A stretch of 45,858 bases of DNA, taken from contig JAIELF010000042.1 in NCBI GenBank assembly GCA_019753235.1, positions 1-45,858 on the forward strand, read 5' to 3'. Of the stretch, positions 44,576 through 45,858 are shown piece after piece. Numbering within the stretch: the first letter of the stretch is position 1; each line of letters opens with the position of its first letter. Position numbers and translations under genes: made by a program. The notes below the pieces were generated by a model. It had not been told where the DNA came from and did no database searches. It saw only the letters and a program-made list of their open reading frames with translations. The DNA is from a bacterium (lineage in GTDB: Bacteria; Planctomycetota; Planctomycetia; Kolteriales; Kolteriaceae).

Positions 44576-45631
44576 ATGGCAAAGTACAAGATTGCGACGA
44601 TCGGGGGCGACGGAACCGGCCCGGAAGTGCTGGCCGAGGGAATGAAGGTTTTTGCTGCCGTCGCGAAGCTGGAAGGTTTCTCGTTCGAAACTCATCCCCT
44701 TGATTGGGGCGGGGAGCGGTACCTAAAGACGGGCGAAGTCCTTCCCGAAAACGCCGTCGAGACTTTAAAAGCCCATGATGCGGTCTTTCTCGGAGCGATC
44801 GGCCACCCTGATGTCGCGCCGGGAATTCTCGAACGAGGTATCCTTCTCAAACTCCGGTTTGAACTTGACCAGTACATCAATCTTCGGCCGGTAAAGCTTT
44901 ACCCGGGCGTGGAGTCTCCTTTGGCCAACAAGAAGCCCGAGGATATCGACTTTATCGTTGTCCGCGAGAACACCGAGGACCTTTACGCCGGCATTGGCGG
45001 CGTCTTCAAAAAGGGAACGCCCGACGAAGTCGCCACCCAGACCAGCATCAACACCCGCAAGGGGGTTGACCGCTGCCTGCGGTATGCCTTTGAACTCTGT
45101 CGCCGACGCAACAAGCGAAAGAAACTGACGCTGGTCGCGAAAACCAACGTCCTGACCTTTGCCCACGATCTTTGGTGGCGAGCCTTCCAGGAGATGGGGA
45201 AGGAATTTCCCGATATCGAACTCGATTACAACCATGTTGATGCTTGCTGCATGTGGATGGTGAAGAATCCCGAGTTCTACGATGTGATCGTCACCACGAA
45301 CATGTTCGGCGACATCATCACCGATCTGGCCGCGATGATTCAAGGGGGGATGGGTGTTGCCGCCGGCGGGAACATTCATCCGCAAGGGGTCAGCATGTTC
45401 GAACCGATGGGAGGTTCCGCCCCGAAGTATACGGGCAAAGGACAGATCAATCCTATTGCCGCCGTCGCGGCGGCCGGCATGATGTGCGATTTCCTAGGGC
45501 AAAACAAAGCGGCCCAAAGAATCGAGTCGGCCATCGTGAAAGTAACGGGAACGAAGCTCAAGAGCATGTCCGCCGGCAAGATGGGCTATTCCACGAGCCA
45601 AGTCGGCGACTTGGTTTGCGAAAACCTTTAA
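44576..45631 (+). CDS. leuB: Isopropylmalate/isocitrate dehydrogenase-family enzyme, probably LeuB
   Basis: 351 residues, the size of LeuB. Cofactor/substrate features: GGDGTGPEVLAEG at the start, ERGILLKLRFELDQYINLRP (Arg ligands), FIVVRENTEDLYAG, the Lys in LVAKTNVLTF, and the metal-binding Asp residues in VIVTTNMFGDIITDLAAMIQ, then HPQGVSMFEPMGGSAPKYTG. It oxidises and decarboxylates a beta-hydroxy acid with NAD(P). LeuB is the best guess, since isocitrate dehydrogenases are usually longer, but tartrate or homoisocitrate dehydrogenase cannot be excluded from sequence. GAGG lies about five bases before ATG 44576. No other leu gene is adjacent. Confidence 0.88.
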   Translation: MAKYKIATIGGDGTGPEVLAEGMKVFAAVAKLEGFSFETHPLDWGGERYLKTGEVLPENAVETLKAHDAVFLGAIGHPDVAPGILERGILLKLRFELDQYINLRPVKLYPGVESPLANKKPEDIDFIVVRENTEDLYAGIGGVFKKGTPDEVATQTSINTRKGVDRCLRYAFELCRRRNKRKKLTLVAKTNVLTFAHDLWWRAFQEMGKEFPDIELDYNHVDACCMWMVKNPEFYDVIVTTNMFGDIITDLAAMIQGGMGVAAGGNIHPQGVSMFEPMGGSAPKYTGKGQINPIAAVAAAGMMCDFLGQNKAAQRIESAIVKVTGTKLKSMSAGKMGYSTSQVGDLVCENL

Positions 45632-45672
45632 GGGCGCCGCACCTCGAACAAATCGCATCCACTGAAAACAGA

Positions 45673-45715
45673 AACGCCCTGCGGAGATTGCCTCTCCGCA
45701 GGGCGTTCGATTTTT
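45673..45715. terminator. Strong terminator after the dehydrogenase gene
   Basis: AACGCCCTGCGGAGA (45673-45687) and TCTCCGCAGGGCGTT (45693-45707) pair perfectly over 15 bases around TTGCC, followed by CGATTTTT. On the other strand the stem is followed by a T-rich stretch, so it may also end the minus-strand gene entering from the right edge. Confidence 0.92.
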
Positions 45716-45738
45716 GATCGCCCGGACGGGATGGAACT

Positions 45739-45858
45739 TTACAGTCCGACGACCGTCTCTCCGACGGCGACATCGGATGCGAGATCTTGACCGATCTTGA
45801 TGTAGAAGAGGTCCTGGTCGGCGTTGCCGAAGACTTGGTCTACTTCACCATCATCCAA
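45739..45858 (-). CDS. C-terminal end of a gene entering from the right edge
   Basis: The frame is open from 45858 to the TAA at 45741-45739, about 39 codons, ending QVFGNADQDLFYIKIGQDLA and DVAVGETVVGL. The composition looks like real protein, and the shared terminator lies between the two convergent stops. I cannot name the family from this end. Confidence 0.5.
   Translation of the reverse strand: MDDGEVDQVFGNADQDLFYIKIGQDLASDVAVGETVVGL

Noticed and set aside
1..45858. CRISPR array or insertion sequence
   Set aside because: No regularly spaced repeats and no transposase or terminal inverted repeat pairs were seen.

Overview
The window looks like a chromosome segment of a planctomycete, probably from the Gemmata/Isosphaera side of the phylum. 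Lineage signals are a membrane Ser/Thr kinase carrying WD40 repeats, an ECF sigma factor followed by an anti-sigma-like protein with a DUF1559/prepilin-like tail, a GyrA with the PVC-like YPTL quinolone-region sequence, an arginine/glycine-rich Rho, a Gfo/Idh/MocA oxidoreductase with a Tat-like leader, and a redoxin-cytochrome c-copper monooxygenase-like fusion. This is inference from protein families; no rRNA or tRNA gene is visible. Genes are close-packed and GC-rich, except for an AT-rich left end and the region just upstream of dnaA.

Left end (1-1204): a decayed toxin/immunity cassette on the minus strand, made of an Rhs-core tip with a toxin-like C-terminus, a frameshifted DUF4279 gene and the start of another small gene. 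1332-9238 holds housekeeping and regulatory genes: an acidic exported-like protein, purN, a FecR/anti-sigma-like membrane protein with a HEAT-like tail, an rmlD-type reductase, rho and thyX. 9239-20296 is a signalling and envelope region: a membrane-anchored probable pseudokinase, a TlpA-like thioredoxin protein, an M1-type metallopeptidase fused to an outer-membrane beta-barrel, and a WD40 receptor kinase divergent from gyrA.

20444-31361 has gyrA, the ECF sigma/anti-sigma pair, a Gfo/Idh/MocA gene divergent from an Rrf2 regulator (with an 18-base inverted repeat between them), a LarA-like protein and an APH-like/P-loop protein in tandem, and an EamA transporter. 32339-33745 is dnaA, without dnaN beside it, starting at TTG behind a strong ribosome-binding site. 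33893-39469 is a minus-strand flagellar hook cluster: lipoprotein, FliJ, a MotE-like membrane protein, FliK, FlgD, FlgE.

The right end carries an APS/PAPS reductase (cysH), a short-chain dehydrogenase, the redoxin-cytochrome-copper fusion, a small membrane protein and an isopropylmalate/isocitrate dehydrogenase-family gene ending in a strong terminator. The most unusual items are the M1 peptidase-barrel fusion, the redoxin-heme-copper fusion, the HRD-to-HRA kinase, the LarA homologue lacking key histidines, and the Rhs tip with its broken immunity-like gene. I found no CRISPR array, no insertion sequence and no tRNA.
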